Source: an uncultured Hellea sp. (GTDB taxonomy: Bacteria; Pseudomonadota; Alphaproteobacteria; Caulobacterales; Maricaulaceae). Taken from it: a stretch of DNA of 64,000 nt. The position numbers and the translations under genes were made by a program. This document shows positions 44,160 through 52,886 of this stretch, one piece after another. The stretch's first letter is position 1. The number at the start of each line of letters is the position of its first letter. Under the pieces are notes generated by a model that saw nothing but the letters and a program-made list of their open reading frames with translations, did not search any database and was not told the DNA's origin. The stretch lies in assembly GCA_938007935.1 (NCBI GenBank), contig CALLMD010000024.1, positions 26,629 to 90,628 on the forward strand. Direction: 5' to 3'.

Positions 44160-45572
44160 ATGAATCCAATTCGTCCGAATAGAAGACAAGTCCTGCATGG
44201 CGGTGTAGCGCTGGCAGCAGTCCCTATGACATCATGTTCAAATGCCGATAAAAGCCAATATTTATTTAGTTTTAAAGGTCCTATAGAGCAGATCGTTAAT
44301 CCGTTCGGTGATCCTTGGGCCTCAAGATTTAAGGCCAACCCATCTATCCCAGTCGCTACGAGCTCACTTTTAGCACTTTTCAGTCGAGGAAATTTATTTG
44401 AGACTGGCCGCATCAATGATCAACGGCTATTTATGCCCCGTGATTTTGTGAACTATCATCAACATGCCTCTTCGCCTTATCATTACGACGAATCCGTCGC
44501 AAAAATATCTGAAGACATGCCTAGCTTTCGACAGATGCGAAAGGCGTTTCTTGATGCTGGACTCACCAAAAAATTTATTGGCTACTCAACTGTTAATTTT
44601 GCAGAGTCAGAGCGGATGGCAGGATATAGGGACGCCCCGGAACGCTTTTTCCTTCACTATAAGGGAATGCCGGAAACGCGAGAGAACAGAATTGTGTTTC
44701 GTGATAAAGGCGAAAGTGGCGACGTCTATGATATACGTCTACCAGAATGCCGTGAATATTTGGCGCAAGCCCTTACCAAGGCCATGGTTAAAAATAACGT
44801 TGATGCAGTTTTGTTGGACTATTCAGCAAGCCAGCATGCATTTGGAAGTATTACGAGTTCTTTCTATCCAGATGACTGGTTTCCGATATTTGAAGAAATA
44901 CAATATGCGATGCTTGGCAAAGTAACACAAGTAGCCAATAGTAAGGGTAAGGAAGTCTTCTGTAACGGAGTTACACTTGATGGACTTTATATAACAACCC
45001 CTGAAAAGACCGATCTATTTGTCGAAGCGTGTAATGGAGCGTTCTGGGAACAGCCGTTTCGTGCCGAGTGGCGAGATGTGGATCCTGACCCTAATGCATA
45101 TTATGACCGGTTGGAAAAGTTTTTCGCCATCGGACGAAGACGGGATAGGAAATTCTTTATCAAACAAGGGACTTATCGTTATACGGGAATAGAAAGTGAT
45201 GCGCCCGGATGGAATTGGCGATTTGCAAAAACTTCCTACGAGAAAGAGCGCTGCCTTGCAGAGTATCTTTTGGCGTTCTATTTGCTTTATTCAGCTGGAG
45301 AGCTCACACCGCTTATATATACACATCCTGTTATACCAAATGATATATTCGCCAGCGAAGCCTATTTCAGTATATTTGATCTAGATGTTGGTCTGCCTTT
45401 AGCCAAATCGCATAAATTAGCAGATCACGTCTATAGCCGACTTTTTTCAAAGGCTATTGTTGTTCTTAATAATAGTGATGACATATATAAAGGGGCGATC
45501 CCGGAAGGGTCACAACTGTCTGGGAGGACCGTATCCTTACTGCCCCAGTCAGGCAAAATAATTCCCTATTAA
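44160..45572 (+). CDS. Hypothetical glycoside hydrolase-like protein with Tat-type signal
   Basis: The 470-residue product begins with an export signal having twin arginine (NRRQVLHGGVALAAVPMTSC), possibly a Tat lipoprotein signal. The body reads like a TIM-barrel hydrolase of the hypothetical GHL15 type: VYDIRLPECREYLAQALTKAMVKNNVDAVLLDYS, GKEVFCNGVTLDG, LFVEACNGAFWEQPF, KQGTYRYTG, RCLAEYLLAFYLLYSAGE. The Asp of LLDYS and Glu of VEACNG are candidate catalytic acids. It would act on an exopolysaccharide outside the cytoplasm. Codon use is more AT-rich than the flanks and the gene stands alone, suggesting acquisition. The family is tentative. Confidence 0.55.
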   Translation: MNPIRPNRRQVLHGGVALAAVPMTSCSNADKSQYLFSFKGPIEQIVNPFGDPWASRFKANPSIPVATSSLLALFSRGNLFETGRINDQRLFMPRDFVNYHQHASSPYHYDESVAKISEDMPSFRQMRKAFLDAGLTKKFIGYSTVNFAESERMAGYRDAPERFFLHYKGMPETRENRIVFRDKGESGDVYDIRLPECREYLAQALTKAMVKNNVDAVLLDYSASQHAFGSITSSFYPDDWFPIFEEIQYAMLGKVTQVANSKGKEVFCNGVTLDGLYITTPEKTDLFVEACNGAFWEQPFRAEWRDVDPDPNAYYDRLEKFFAIGRRRDRKFFIKQGTYRYTGIESDAPGWNWRFAKTSYEKERCLAEYLLAFYLLYSAGELTPLIYTHPVIPNDIFASEAYFSIFDLDVGLPLAKSHKLADHVYSRLFSKAIVVLNNSDDIYKGAIPEGSQLSGRTVSLLPQSGKIIPY

Positions 45573-45888
45573 ATTAAAAAAACTTTATTCTTCGGACTTA
45601 CACTTGCTGCTCAAAAAATGATCTTGAAACGGATGTTATGACTTAGGTATGACTGGGCGGTCTGGAGGTAGTAGTCCTTGTTCCAATGCTAGAATGAGTT
45701 ACCGATTAAGGTAGAGTGGTACCAGTAGTTTGGCTCCATAAAATAAAAATTAAAAAAATATAAAAATTTACCGTGATTGTAATTCTTGTAAATAATTCAC
45801 CGATGTTGTTATTATGTGATTGCGGGGAATGTTTCGCTAGGCGTCGTTATCTAAAAGTTGTCTAACGTATTTTTTAATTGATAAACAA
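45573..45888. other. AT-rich non-coding stretch next to tRNA-Val
   Basis: About 315 bases lie between the GH-like gene and the 3' end of tRNA-Val. I see no convincing open frame, RNA gene or repeat. Phrases such as the purine/pyrimidine runs at 45650-45720 have no recognised identity. It is the side of the tRNA where islands usually insert. Confidence 0.4.
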
Positions 45889-45963
45889 TGGTGCGCGATA
45901 CTGGGATTGAACCAGTGACCCCTACAATGTCAATGTAGTGCTCTCCCGCTGAGCTAATCGCGC
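45889..45963 (-). tRNA. tRNA-Val (anticodon GAC), CCA encoded
   Basis: The minus strand folds as a cloverleaf. The acceptor stem is GCGCGAT with ATCGCGC. The D arm contains TAGCTCAGCGGGAGAGC. The anticodon stem CTACA/TGTAG holds loop TTGACAT (anticodon GAC). The T arm is CTGGTTCAATCCCAG. The discriminator A is followed by genomic CCA. Length is 75 including CCA. Confidence 0.95.
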
Positions 45964-46110
45964 TATCCATCATTCGATGATAGTCTAATTTGGCTTATGC
46001 TAAATTAGCCATGTCAAATTAGAAAGGGGCCTATATCGTTGCGCCCCGCTCTTATCAAGTCAAAATATTATCTGATCCCTAATGTTTTGGGCATGATTTC
46101 GGCAGGCTAA

Positions 46111-46470
46111 TTAAGCCGCGATAAGTTTATCTACTTCATCGACTAATTGGCGGAGGTGAACTGGCTTAGACAGGACAGTTTGTTCTGACGCGCCGACATC
46201 TGACATAGCCACCGCGGCAAAGCCTGTAATGAACATGATTTTAATACCGGGGGAAAGAATTTCGGCTTGTTTGGCCAGTTCAATCCCGTCCATTCCGGGC
46301 ATCATAATATCGGTCAGCAGCATATCGAAAGCGCCATCGGCAAATTTTAGCGCGCGCAGGGCGCGTTCACCATCCGCGCAGGCAATGACGTGATGGCCCG
46401 CTTTTTCCAAAGCTTTCTCGAAGAACTTGCGCATTGCGTCATCATCTTCAGCATAGAGAATGGTTGCCAT
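46111..46470 (-). CDS. cpdR: Single-domain response regulator CpdR
   Basis: The 119-residue product is a lone receiver: acidic pocket AEDDD at 7-11, phospho-acceptor Asp54 in LLTDIMMPGMDGIELAKQAE, the switch FITGFAAVAM and Lys in VLSKPVHLRQLVDEV. 'MFITGFAAVA' with 'LSKP.HLR.LV.E' is the CpdR pattern. Unphosphorylated CpdR primes ClpXP to destroy cell-cycle substrates and is involved in CtrA turnover. The neighbour, divergent N-formylglutamate amidohydrolase, is also its usual companion in alphaproteobacteria. The leader contains two hairpins. Confidence 0.88.
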   Translation of the reverse strand: MATILYAEDDDAMRKFFEKALEKAGHHVIACADGERALRALKFADGAFDMLLTDIMMPGMDGIELAKQAEILSPGIKIMFITGFAAVAMSDVGASEQTVLSKPVHLRQLVDEVDKLIAA

Positions 46471-46489
46471 ATGTCTTTACCCTTTGCGG

Positions 46490-46530
46490 GGCGCTACTTT
46501 GCGCCGTTTTTTCTCGCCTTTAAGGCGAGA
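46490..46530 (-). other. Two hairpins in the cpdR leader
   Basis: GGCGC-N6-GCGCC (46490-46505) and TCTCGCC-N5-GGCGAGA (46512-46530) stand 20-60 bases before the cpdR start. On the minus strand the second is followed by A residues, so it is not a terminator. They may shape the cpdR mRNA leader. Confidence 0.4.
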
Positions 46531-46655
46531 CTGACTTAGAATGAAACGCATGTCTCTTCATGGCCCCATAACATGCATAATTCCCGCCAGTCTGGGCCTG
46601 CATAAAGCCAGTCTCTTAAAATTCTCTAAGCAGAGACAGTTAAATTGAGTCTTTT

Positions 46656-47570
46656 ATGATTATTCGAGAGCTAAAGCAGGAGGCTGATTGCCTCAAAGCT
46701 TTCGGGCCTGCGGTTGATATATTACGGCCAGATGTCTGGCGCGCGGGCGTTATCTTTGCCTCGCCCCATTCAGGCAGTCTTTATCCCGATAGCTTTACCG
46801 CAAGGGCGGCTGTCCCTTTAACCGAGCTTCGCCGTAATGAGGATGCATTTATAGATAAATTATTCTCCTCGGCGGCGACTTATGGCGCGCCTTTGCTCTC
46901 GGCACGCTTTCCCAGATGTTTTGTCGATGTCAACCGCTCCCCTGATGAGCTGCCGCAAGCTTGGCTAAATGAAAAGGGGCTAAGCGAAAAAGGGTTGAGG
47001 GATGCCAGCGCCCAGCCTTCGGTACGGGCCAATGCGGGGCTTGGCGTTGTCCCGACAAAGCTAAGCGAAACAACAGATATATATAAAAAGCCGCTCAGCC
47101 CGCGTTTTGTGCGTGCGCGGCTTGTCTCGCTTTATCAGCCCTATCATGATGCCTTGCAGAGCTTAATCACAGAATCGAGCTTGGAATTTGGCCATAGCTT
47201 GCTAATTGACTGTCATTCTATGCCCGGTTTTGCGCCTATGGGATCACGGCGGCCTGATATTATTTTGGGCGACCGTTTTGGCGTGTCGTGCCATGCCGAT
47301 ACGATTGCCGCCATTGAAGCGGCGTTTAGGGCGCTTAATTATACGGTGGCGCGTAACTACCCTTATGCGGGGGGCTATGTGACCTCTCACTATGGCAAGC
47401 CTATGTCAGGTATCGAAACGCTACAAATTGAGGTGAACCGCGATCTTTATCTTAACCCTGTTACGCTAAAGCCTAAGCGCAGCTATGATCGGCTGGCCGA
47501 TAATTTGGCGACGATCATTAAAGACATTATAAAGAGCCGCGCGCAAGAAACCGTTCTCGCTGCGCAATAG
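46656..47570 (+). CDS. N-formylglutamate amidohydrolase family protein
   Basis: The 304-residue product has the family's VIFASPHSGSLYPDSF, RRNEDAFIDKLF, RCFVDVNRSPDELPQAW, LLIDCHSMPGF and GYVTSHYGKPMSGIETLQIEVNRDLYL, with His and Asp ligands for the zinc-type site. The enzyme releases glutamate from N-formylglutamate, as in histidine degradation, though this clade may act on other N-acyl substrates. No hut genes are near; the close link is with cpdR. It starts after a leader region shared with cpdR. Confidence 0.88.
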   Translation: MIIRELKQEADCLKAFGPAVDILRPDVWRAGVIFASPHSGSLYPDSFTARAAVPLTELRRNEDAFIDKLFSSAATYGAPLLSARFPRCFVDVNRSPDELPQAWLNEKGLSEKGLRDASAQPSVRANAGLGVVPTKLSETTDIYKKPLSPRFVRARLVSLYQPYHDALQSLITESSLEFGHSLLIDCHSMPGFAPMGSRRPDIILGDRFGVSCHADTIAAIEAAFRALNYTVARNYPYAGGYVTSHYGKPMSGIETLQIEVNRDLYLNPVTLKPKRSYDRLADNLATIIKDIIKSRAQETVLAAQ

Positions 47571-47579
47571 CTTATTTTA

Positions 47580-47604
47580 AGAAAAAGGCCGCCCGAAGGC
47601 GGCC
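47580..47604 (-). terminator. Terminator-like hairpin facing the minus strand
   Basis: GGCCGCC-CGAA-GGCGGCC (47587-47604) is followed on the minus strand by TTTTTC. No minus-strand gene ends here, so it may close a small RNA from 47605-47957 or serve the amidohydrolase gene as a two-way stop. Confidence 0.55.
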
Positions 47605-47616
47605 AAGTCATAAGAG

Positions 47617-47877
47617 CTTTGAAAGCAAACGCTTCAAAGTCATGACCCGAACCGAGGGGGGAGGGAAGTTGGGGTCGCCCTCAATATGGGACTGCTATTT
47701 CCGATTTCAACTTAGCTTACGACATTGTAAGGTCAGAAGGCTCCCCGCGCTTGGCGCGGCGCAGAGGTGATAGGAGGCATTTATTAACCATGCTTTGTCC
47801 CGCTTTGATACAAGTCTGAGGGGATTCCCCTCAGAATGACACGAAGACGGATCAGATTCCCTCCCTTATGGGGGGAA
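47617..47877. repeat. Non-coding region with three further hairpins, REP-like
   Basis: The 387-base gap 47571-47957 holds CTTTGAA-N9-TTCAAAG (47617-47639), the perfect TCTGAGGGG-ATT-CCCCTCAGA (47815-47835) and TTCCCTCCC-TTAT-GGGGGGAA (47857-47877, with one G-T pair). The second, followed by ATGACA, looks like a dispersed palindromic element. A minus-strand 96-residue frame over this area is rejected. Confidence 0.45.
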
Positions 47878-47957
47878 CACGCCCAAAGAGATTGGCACAG
47901 TCCTTGCTCCCTTATGAGGCGATACACATAATCTCTAGAAAATGAGGAATTGGATAA

Positions 47958-48374
47958 ATGACCAATGATATTGACCTTCATGTTGGCAAGCGCCTTCGCC
48001 GCCGTCGTCGTCTTTTGGGCTTGACCCAACAAAGCCTTGCGGAGCAGGTCGGAATCCGGTTTCAGCAAATTCAAAAATATGAATGCGGAGCTAACCGTGT
48101 CAGCGCCGCGCGTTTGTTCGAGCTCTCCGAAGCTTTATCTGTGCCTATTCAGTATTTCTATGAGGGTCTGTCAGAGGCCAATGACCCGGCCTTTAATGCG
48201 CCTAACCCTGAAATTATTGCGCCAGATGTTTTATCGAAAAAAGAAACGATGGATTTAGTGCGCGCCTATTATTCAATGGGCGAGGGCCCGCGCAAACATT
48301 TACTGGATTTAGCCAAGTCACTTGAGGCCAATGCAAAGCCATCAAATGCGACGCTTAGATTAGTGACGCCTTAA
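47958..48374 (+). CDS. XRE-family transcriptional regulator
   Basis: The 138-residue product has an HTH_3 domain at 8-65: VGKRLRRRRRLLGLTQQSLAEQVGIRFQQIQKYECGANRVSAARLFELSEALSVPIQYFYEG, here read in its parts. The variant 'RFQQIQKYECGANRVSA.RLFELS.AL' is typical of a widespread alphaproteobacterial group. The C-terminal helix (LVRAYYSMGEGPRKHLLDLAKSL) probably dimerises. GAGG precedes the ATG. Targets are not evident; the upstream gap with palindromes may contain its own site. Confidence 0.9.
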   Translation: MTNDIDLHVGKRLRRRRRLLGLTQQSLAEQVGIRFQQIQKYECGANRVSAARLFELSEALSVPIQYFYEGLSEANDPAFNAPNPEIIAPDVLSKKETMDLVRAYYSMGEGPRKHLLDLAKSLEANAKPSNATLRLVTP

Positions 48375-48412
48375 AGCTAGTGCTTTTAAAGGCGGCATGA
48401 TATGGCTGCCTT

Positions 48413-49225
48413 ATGGCTTATACCCAAAAAGATATAAAGACGCGGCTGTCTTTGATGGCAGAGCTCTCCAAAGCGGCACGGGCCATTACCCTGCCGCTTT
48501 TTGCGCAAGATATGACGGTCATCAATAAGGCCGATACGGGTTATGATCCCGTCACAGAGGCCGATATAGAGGCCGAGCGGGTTCTACGCGATTTGATTAT
48601 AAAGGCCTTTCCGCAAGACTATATTGAAGGCGAGGAACTCGAAGATATTACTGGCAGTAATGACTGGCTTTGGACTTTGGACCCGATTGACGGAACACGC
48701 GGCTTTGTCGCTGGTATTCCTGTCTGGAGTACGCTCATAGCGGTCAGCTATAAGGATGCGCCTGTTTTGGGGCTTATAGATGTAAGCGCACAAGATAAGT
48801 GTTTTTGGGGGCAGGTGGATGCAGATGGTAACGCGAAAGCTTGGCTGGATTATAAGGGGCAATCATCACCTCTAAAGGCCCGTAAATGCGGCTCAATATC
48901 CAAGGCTATTCTTGGCTGCACCGAGCCTTTATCTATGCTCACGCCCCAAGAACTTGAGGCTTATAATATTATTCGCCGTAGCGCGCGTTTCTCGCGTCTT
49001 GGGCTTGATGCCTATGGTTACGGGCAAGTGGCGGCGGGACGTATGGACATTATTATCGAAGCTATGCTCAAACCTTGTGATGTGCGCGCGCTTATGCCTG
49101 TCATTGAAGGGGCGGGCGGCACGCTGACCAATTGGGAAGGCGGCTCAGCCGTCAATGGCGGCCGCGTTGTCGCGGCAGGTGACCAGACTTTACTGCCAGA
49201 AATTTATAAGGCTCTAAAAAAGTAG
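48413..49225 (+). CDS. hisN: Inositol-monophosphatase-family phosphatase, histidinol-phosphatase-like
   Basis: The 270-residue product has the IMPase metal motifs: DPVTEADIEAERVLRDLI, GEELEDITG, WTLDPIDGTRGFVAGIPVWSTLIAV and the C-terminal LKPCDVRALMPVIEGAGG. 'DPIDGTRGFVAGIPVW' is the form seen in HisN-type histidinol-phosphate phosphatases, which give histidinol in the next-to-last stage of histidine synthesis. Inositol or adenosine 3',5'-bisphosphatase activity cannot be excluded. It follows the XRE gene on the same strand and is convergent with gap. Confidence 0.85.
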   Translation: MAYTQKDIKTRLSLMAELSKAARAITLPLFAQDMTVINKADTGYDPVTEADIEAERVLRDLIIKAFPQDYIEGEELEDITGSNDWLWTLDPIDGTRGFVAGIPVWSTLIAVSYKDAPVLGLIDVSAQDKCFWGQVDADGNAKAWLDYKGQSSPLKARKCGSISKAILGCTEPLSMLTPQELEAYNIIRRSARFSRLGLDAYGYGQVAAGRMDIIIEAMLKPCDVRALMPVIEGAGGTLTNWEGGSAVNGGRVVAAGDQTLLPEIYKALKK

Positions 49226-49232
49226 ATTAAAG

Positions 49233-49261
49233 AAATTTGCTCATCATAAAAATTTGCTCAT
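49233..49261 (+). repeat. Tandem micro-duplication at the end of gap
   Basis: AAATTTGCTCAT occurs at 49233-49244 and 49250-49261 (period 17). On the minus strand the gap gene ends ATGAGCAAATTT then TTA TGA, and the next 17 bases repeat this with a CTT TAA end, so a duplication has created a new, earlier stop with the same last residues (MSKFL). Confidence 0.6.
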
Positions 49262-50254
49262 GGCCGCTGCCGTATCAAGCATACGGTTAGAGAAGCCCCA
49301 TTCATTATCATACCAAGACAGTACGCGAATAAATTTACCGCCCATAACCACGGTCTCCCCCGTCACAAGGCTAGAGGAATGCGGGTCATGATTCATATCG
49401 ATAGAGACAACTTTGTCATCAACGATTTGAAGGACGTTTTTAAGCGCCCCCTTTGCGGCGGCTCTAAAGGCGTCATGGACTTCATCAAGGGTCGTTGATT
49501 TTTCAACATTGACTGACAGATCCACGATAGAAACATTTGGCGTGGGAACGCGGATAGCTTTGCCGTCAAGCTTGCCATTTAACTCTGGAAGCACAAGACC
49601 AATGGCTTTGGCCGCCCCCGTTGAGGTCGGCACCATAGACATGGCGGCGGCGCGGCCACGGTTAAAGTCTTTACGGTTGACGCGGTCGAGCGTCGGCTGC
49701 GCGCCTGTATAGGCATGCACCGTTGTCATGAAGCCATTTTTTATAGTGAACTTATCATTTAAAATTTTGGCCAGCGGCGCGAGGGCGTTGGTTGTGCAGG
49801 ACCCGTTAGAGACAATAACATCATCTTGGGTGAGGCTGTCATGATTAACACCGTAAACAATGGTCTTATCTGCATTTTTACCAGGCGCGGAAATCAAGAC
49901 TCGTTTTGCGCCCGCATCCAAATGTTTGGCTGCGGCGTCACGGGTGCGGAAAATGCCTGTGCATTCCATGACAATATCGACTTTATTGTCTGCCCAGTTC
50001 TGGTCTTCAAGATTTCGAATGGCTGTAACCTCAATCGGGCCATTCCCAATATCTATAGAATTTTCTGTGGCTGTGATTGTGCCGCCAAAACGGCCATGGA
50101 CTGAGTCATATTTCAAAAGATGGGCAAGGTTGTCAGTCGGGGCCAAGTCATTAATCGCAACGATTTTTAAATCCTTGCGACCCGACTCCTCCAAAGCTCG
50201 TAAAACATTACGGCCAATGCGGCCAAAGCCATTAATTGCAATATGTGTCGTCAC
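49244..50254 (-). CDS. gap: Glyceraldehyde-3-phosphate dehydrogenase, type I
   Basis: The 336-residue product starts INGFGRIGRNVLRA (NAD site) and carries the active-site SNGSCTTNALAP, TVHAYTGAQ, SMVPTSTGAAKAIG, and WYDNEWGFSNRM. It catalyses reversible oxidation of glyceraldehyde-3-phosphate to 1,3-bisphosphoglycerate. The Asp after the Rossmann strand (AINDL) suggests NAD preference. pgk and tkt, frequent neighbours, are absent. The end carries a small tandem duplication. Confidence 0.97.
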   Translation of the reverse strand: MTTHIAINGFGRIGRNVLRALEESGRKDLKIVAINDLAPTDNLAHLLKYDSVHGRFGGTITATENSIDIGNGPIEVTAIRNLEDQNWADNKVDIVMECTGIFRTRDAAAKHLDAGAKRVLISAPGKNADKTIVYGVNHDSLTQDDVIVSNGSCTTNALAPLAKILNDKFTIKNGFMTTVHAYTGAQPTLDRVNRKDFNRGRAAAMSMVPTSTGAAKAIGLVLPELNGKLDGKAIRVPTPNVSIVDLSVNVEKSTTLDEVHDAFRAAAKGALKNVLQIVDDKVVSIDMNHDPHSSSLVTGETVVMGGKFIRVLSWYDNEWGFSNRMLDTAAAMSKFL

Positions 50255-50333
50255 AAGAAGTCCTTTGTTTCGTAAGGTCTTGCAGCTTCCATATCGCAGC
50301 TATCGATATTTTCAACTCAACTTATGTGTCAGA

Positions 50334-52478
50334 TTAAAAACGCGTACTCACTGCCATGCGGAAATTACGACCGGGTAGAGGCACAACATCTTTGAGAAAT
50401 GACGTATGTTGCCGCGCATCAACATCGAGCAGGTTTAGAACCGATAGGCTAAGCCGTACATCTTGTGCCCCCGTTGGCACGCGCCATGTCGCAAAGAGAT
50501 TAACGAGCGCAGAATCATCCGTAGGGATTTCGAACGTCTCGACTTTGGTTTGCTCAGCTGCATAGTCCAGTTCTGCGCGGAAATTAAAGCGCTCACTATC
50601 CGCTTCAATGCCAGTTAGCACAGAGAGCGGTGGAATACGGGGCAGATTACCGCTATCGGTCTTGGCGCGCACATATTCCGCCAAGGTATCAGCTTTCAAG
50701 GTAAAACTGCCAAATTCAGCCAAATCCATACCGCCTTGAACCTCAAAGCCTGTAAAGCTCGCATCTTCGGCCGTATATTGGAAGACATCCAAACCATCTT
50801 CTTCATCACCGGTTTCGGTCTCAAAGATATAGTTGGCATAGCCCGTATAGAAAGCATTGACGGTGAGGTGATGCCCATCCTCACGGTGACGGAAGGCGGC
50901 TTCGATACCTGTCGCTGTTTCTTTGCCCAGCGTTGCATTACCTAGTTCAAACTGCTCTGTCGCAAGATGCGGCCCGTTGGAGAAAAGCTCTTCTGTAGTG
51001 GGTGCGCGCTCTGTGCGAAAGACCGTGCCGCCGATACGTACAGCATCGGACAAATGCACATCACCACCCGCCGAGAGACTGAGCAGATTAAAATCAATGT
51101 CTTGATTGTCAGCGCTGTTCTCTTGTTGCGTGTTCTCATAGCGCGCCGCGCCTTCGAGGTGGAAATCGCCGATTTCTTTTTCATGGAACATATAGAGACC
51201 GATTTGCTTTGTCTTAGTTGGCGGGACAAAAGCTTCCTCGCCAATGGCCGCGAAATCACGATTGCGCAGCTGAATACCATAGGCAGCCGCCCAGCCATTA
51301 TTTTCGCGTTGAATGGCTTCTAGCCGCGCTTCATAACCTTCATTGGTAAAGACGGTACCGACTTCGCCGGGCGCTTCAAATTCCGTATGTTTATAATCTG
51401 CATAGCCGCCAAAGAACTGAACTTTCTCAATCACGCCATCAAATTCGACTGCGCCATTTATATCGAGGCGAGTTTGGTCCAGGCCAATGGTGACTTGCTC
51501 TTCACTTTCTTCCTCTTCCTCATCATGTTCTTCTTCATCATGATCTTCGTCCTCGTCATCATCACCATGACCGTCTTCTTCGCCGTGGCCGTGTCCGCCG
51601 GGAATGCCGTAATCAGAATCGAATTTATGCAAAGCAAAGCCGATAAAGCCGCGTTCACCAATATAGGACGCGCCGCCCGTCAGGGCTGTGGATTTCGTTT
51701 GCGAGTTCTCTAATCGGCCAAAGGCTTCCTCTTCTTCCTCATGACCGTGCTCATCTTCTTCGTAGCCGTCTTCATCGTGATCTTCATCCTCGTCGTGATG
51801 CTCTTCTTCTTCCTCAAGGGCGCGAAAACGCGCGCTCTCCGCAAAGCCAGGAATGCGGTAATTATCCGTTTTTTTGAAAGTCCCGTCAAAATGAAAGACG
51901 AGATTACCCGCGCCAAAGTCAACTGAGCCCGCCGCTTCACGGCCATTATCAACCGAGCTCGCCCCGATACGCACTGCGCCGTCAACGCCGTCTTCTGGTT
52001 TTTCTGTTGGGATTCGGCCATCAATGACATTAATAATACCGCCTGACCCAGATGAGCCGTAACGCAAGAGAGATGCGCCGCGCAGAACTTCGATGCGTTC
52101 AGCTTGGGCGGGCTCTGCCGCGACCGCATGGTCAGGAGAAGCCGATGAAGCATCAATCGAGCCAATACCGTTCGTGAGAACGCGCACACGGTCACCGCCT
52201 TGGCCGCGAATAATAGGGCGTGAGGCCCCTGCGCCAAAGAAGGTTGAAGACACGCCAGGCTCAGACTTTAGCGTTTCGCCAATGGTGCCCGCCAAACGGT
52301 TGGAGAGTTCTTCGCCAGATAGTACAGAGACGCCTGTAATAGCTTCGTCAACAGAACGGGTGAGGGGAGACCCTGTGACGATAATTTCGTCAGTGAGTGT
52401 GTCCTGCGCAAAGGCTGGGGCAGAGATAGATAGCAATAGGGTTGCAGCTGATACGCTGCGCAAAATAAGGGTATTCAT
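50334..52478 (-). CDS. TonB-dependent receptor, ZnuD-like, with His/Asp/Glu-rich loops
   Basis: Start at 52478 (MNTLILRSVSAATLLLSISAPAFAQ, a signal peptide); an upstream in-frame start at 52499 adds seven residues. The 714-residue product has a plug domain (DEIIVTGSPLTRSVDEAITGVSVL, RPIIRGQGGDRVRVL, ERIEVLRGASLLRYGSSGSGGIINV) and a 22-strand barrel ending in NFRMAVSTRF. Two long extracellular loops are runs of His, Asp and Glu, as in the zinc receptor ZnuD, and probably capture metal ions. Zinc is the best guess. A small His-containing exported protein gene is directly upstream. Confidence 0.9.
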   Translation of the reverse strand: MNTLILRSVSAATLLLSISAPAFAQDTLTDEIIVTGSPLTRSVDEAITGVSVLSGEELSNRLAGTIGETLKSEPGVSSTFFGAGASRPIIRGQGGDRVRVLTNGIGSIDASSASPDHAVAAEPAQAERIEVLRGASLLRYGSSGSGGIINVIDGRIPTEKPEDGVDGAVRIGASSVDNGREAAGSVDFGAGNLVFHFDGTFKKTDNYRIPGFAESARFRALEEEEEHHDEDEDHDEDGYEEDEHGHEEEEEAFGRLENSQTKSTALTGGASYIGERGFIGFALHKFDSDYGIPGGHGHGEEDGHGDDDEDEDHDEEEHDEEEEESEEQVTIGLDQTRLDINGAVEFDGVIEKVQFFGGYADYKHTEFEAPGEVGTVFTNEGYEARLEAIQRENNGWAAAYGIQLRNRDFAAIGEEAFVPPTKTKQIGLYMFHEKEIGDFHLEGAARYENTQQENSADNQDIDFNLLSLSAGGDVHLSDAVRIGGTVFRTERAPTTEELFSNGPHLATEQFELGNATLGKETATGIEAAFRHREDGHHLTVNAFYTGYANYIFETETGDEEDGLDVFQYTAEDASFTGFEVQGGMDLAEFGSFTLKADTLAEYVRAKTDSGNLPRIPPLSVLTGIEADSERFNFRAELDYAAEQTKVETFEIPTDDSALVNLFATWRVPTGAQDVRLSLSVLNLLDVDARQHTSFLKDVVPLPGRNFRMAVSTRF

Positions 52479-52539
52479 GAGGATATTCCAATTTAACAAA
52501 CAGGTTTAGCCGCACCTAGGCGCAGCAGAAATAGTTGAG

Positions 52540-52830
52540 TTAAATGGAGCTAGGCGGTCCTCGGGGCGGCGGGGCGCGGCCTTGTGGCGTCAGGTAAAGT
52601 GCAGAGGTGAAATCAGGATAAACTGTTTCAACTGTCTCTGATATAATAGGATGTGTTATGAGCGGGACAGGCGTGATGACGACGTGATCATCGACTAATA
52701 CTGTTACCGAACAAGCAACGCCGTCATGCTCATGGGGCGCCTCGCCATAGCTACTGGCATGCGCAACACTAAAGCTTTGCAGCGCAAAGAAGAGCGCAAT
52801 GAATGCGCCCAATAGCCAACGATATGACAT
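52540..52830 (-). CDS. Small exported protein upstream of the ZnuD-like receptor
   Basis: The start at 52830 (MSYRWLLGAFIALFFALQSFSVAHA) gives a signal peptide; a longer frame begins at 52866. The mature part of about 70 residues has EAPHEHDGVACSV and VDDHVVITPVPLITHP, then a conserved-looking end TPQGRAPPPRGPP. It resembles the small DUF2946-type proteins found in front of metal-related TonB receptors. The His-rich start may bind zinc or copper. Cotranscription with the receptor is likely (61-base gap). Confidence 0.65.
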   Translation of the reverse strand: MSYRWLLGAFIALFFALQSFSVAHASSYGEAPHEHDGVACSVTVLVDDHVVITPVPLITHPIISETVETVYPDFTSALYLTPQGRAPPPRGPPSSI

Positions 52831-52886
52831 GTTTATTTTCACGCCTCTAAACTGAACAGTTCCCATTCAAAGGTCAATAGGTTTTG

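Noticed and set aside
43976..44182. 68-residue open frame before the GH-like gene
   Set aside because: TTG start, no ribosome-binding site, overlaps the next gene's start and has no signal, domain or coding-like composition.
47784..48074. 96-residue minus-strand frame over the XRE gene start
   Set aside because: It crosses two palindromes and the 5' end of a well supported gene, so it is an artefact of the opposite strand.
51710..52237. 175-residue frame within the TonB receptor gene on the same strand
   Set aside because: It is an out-of-frame reading of the acidic repeat codons; the receptor frame is full length and motif-rich.
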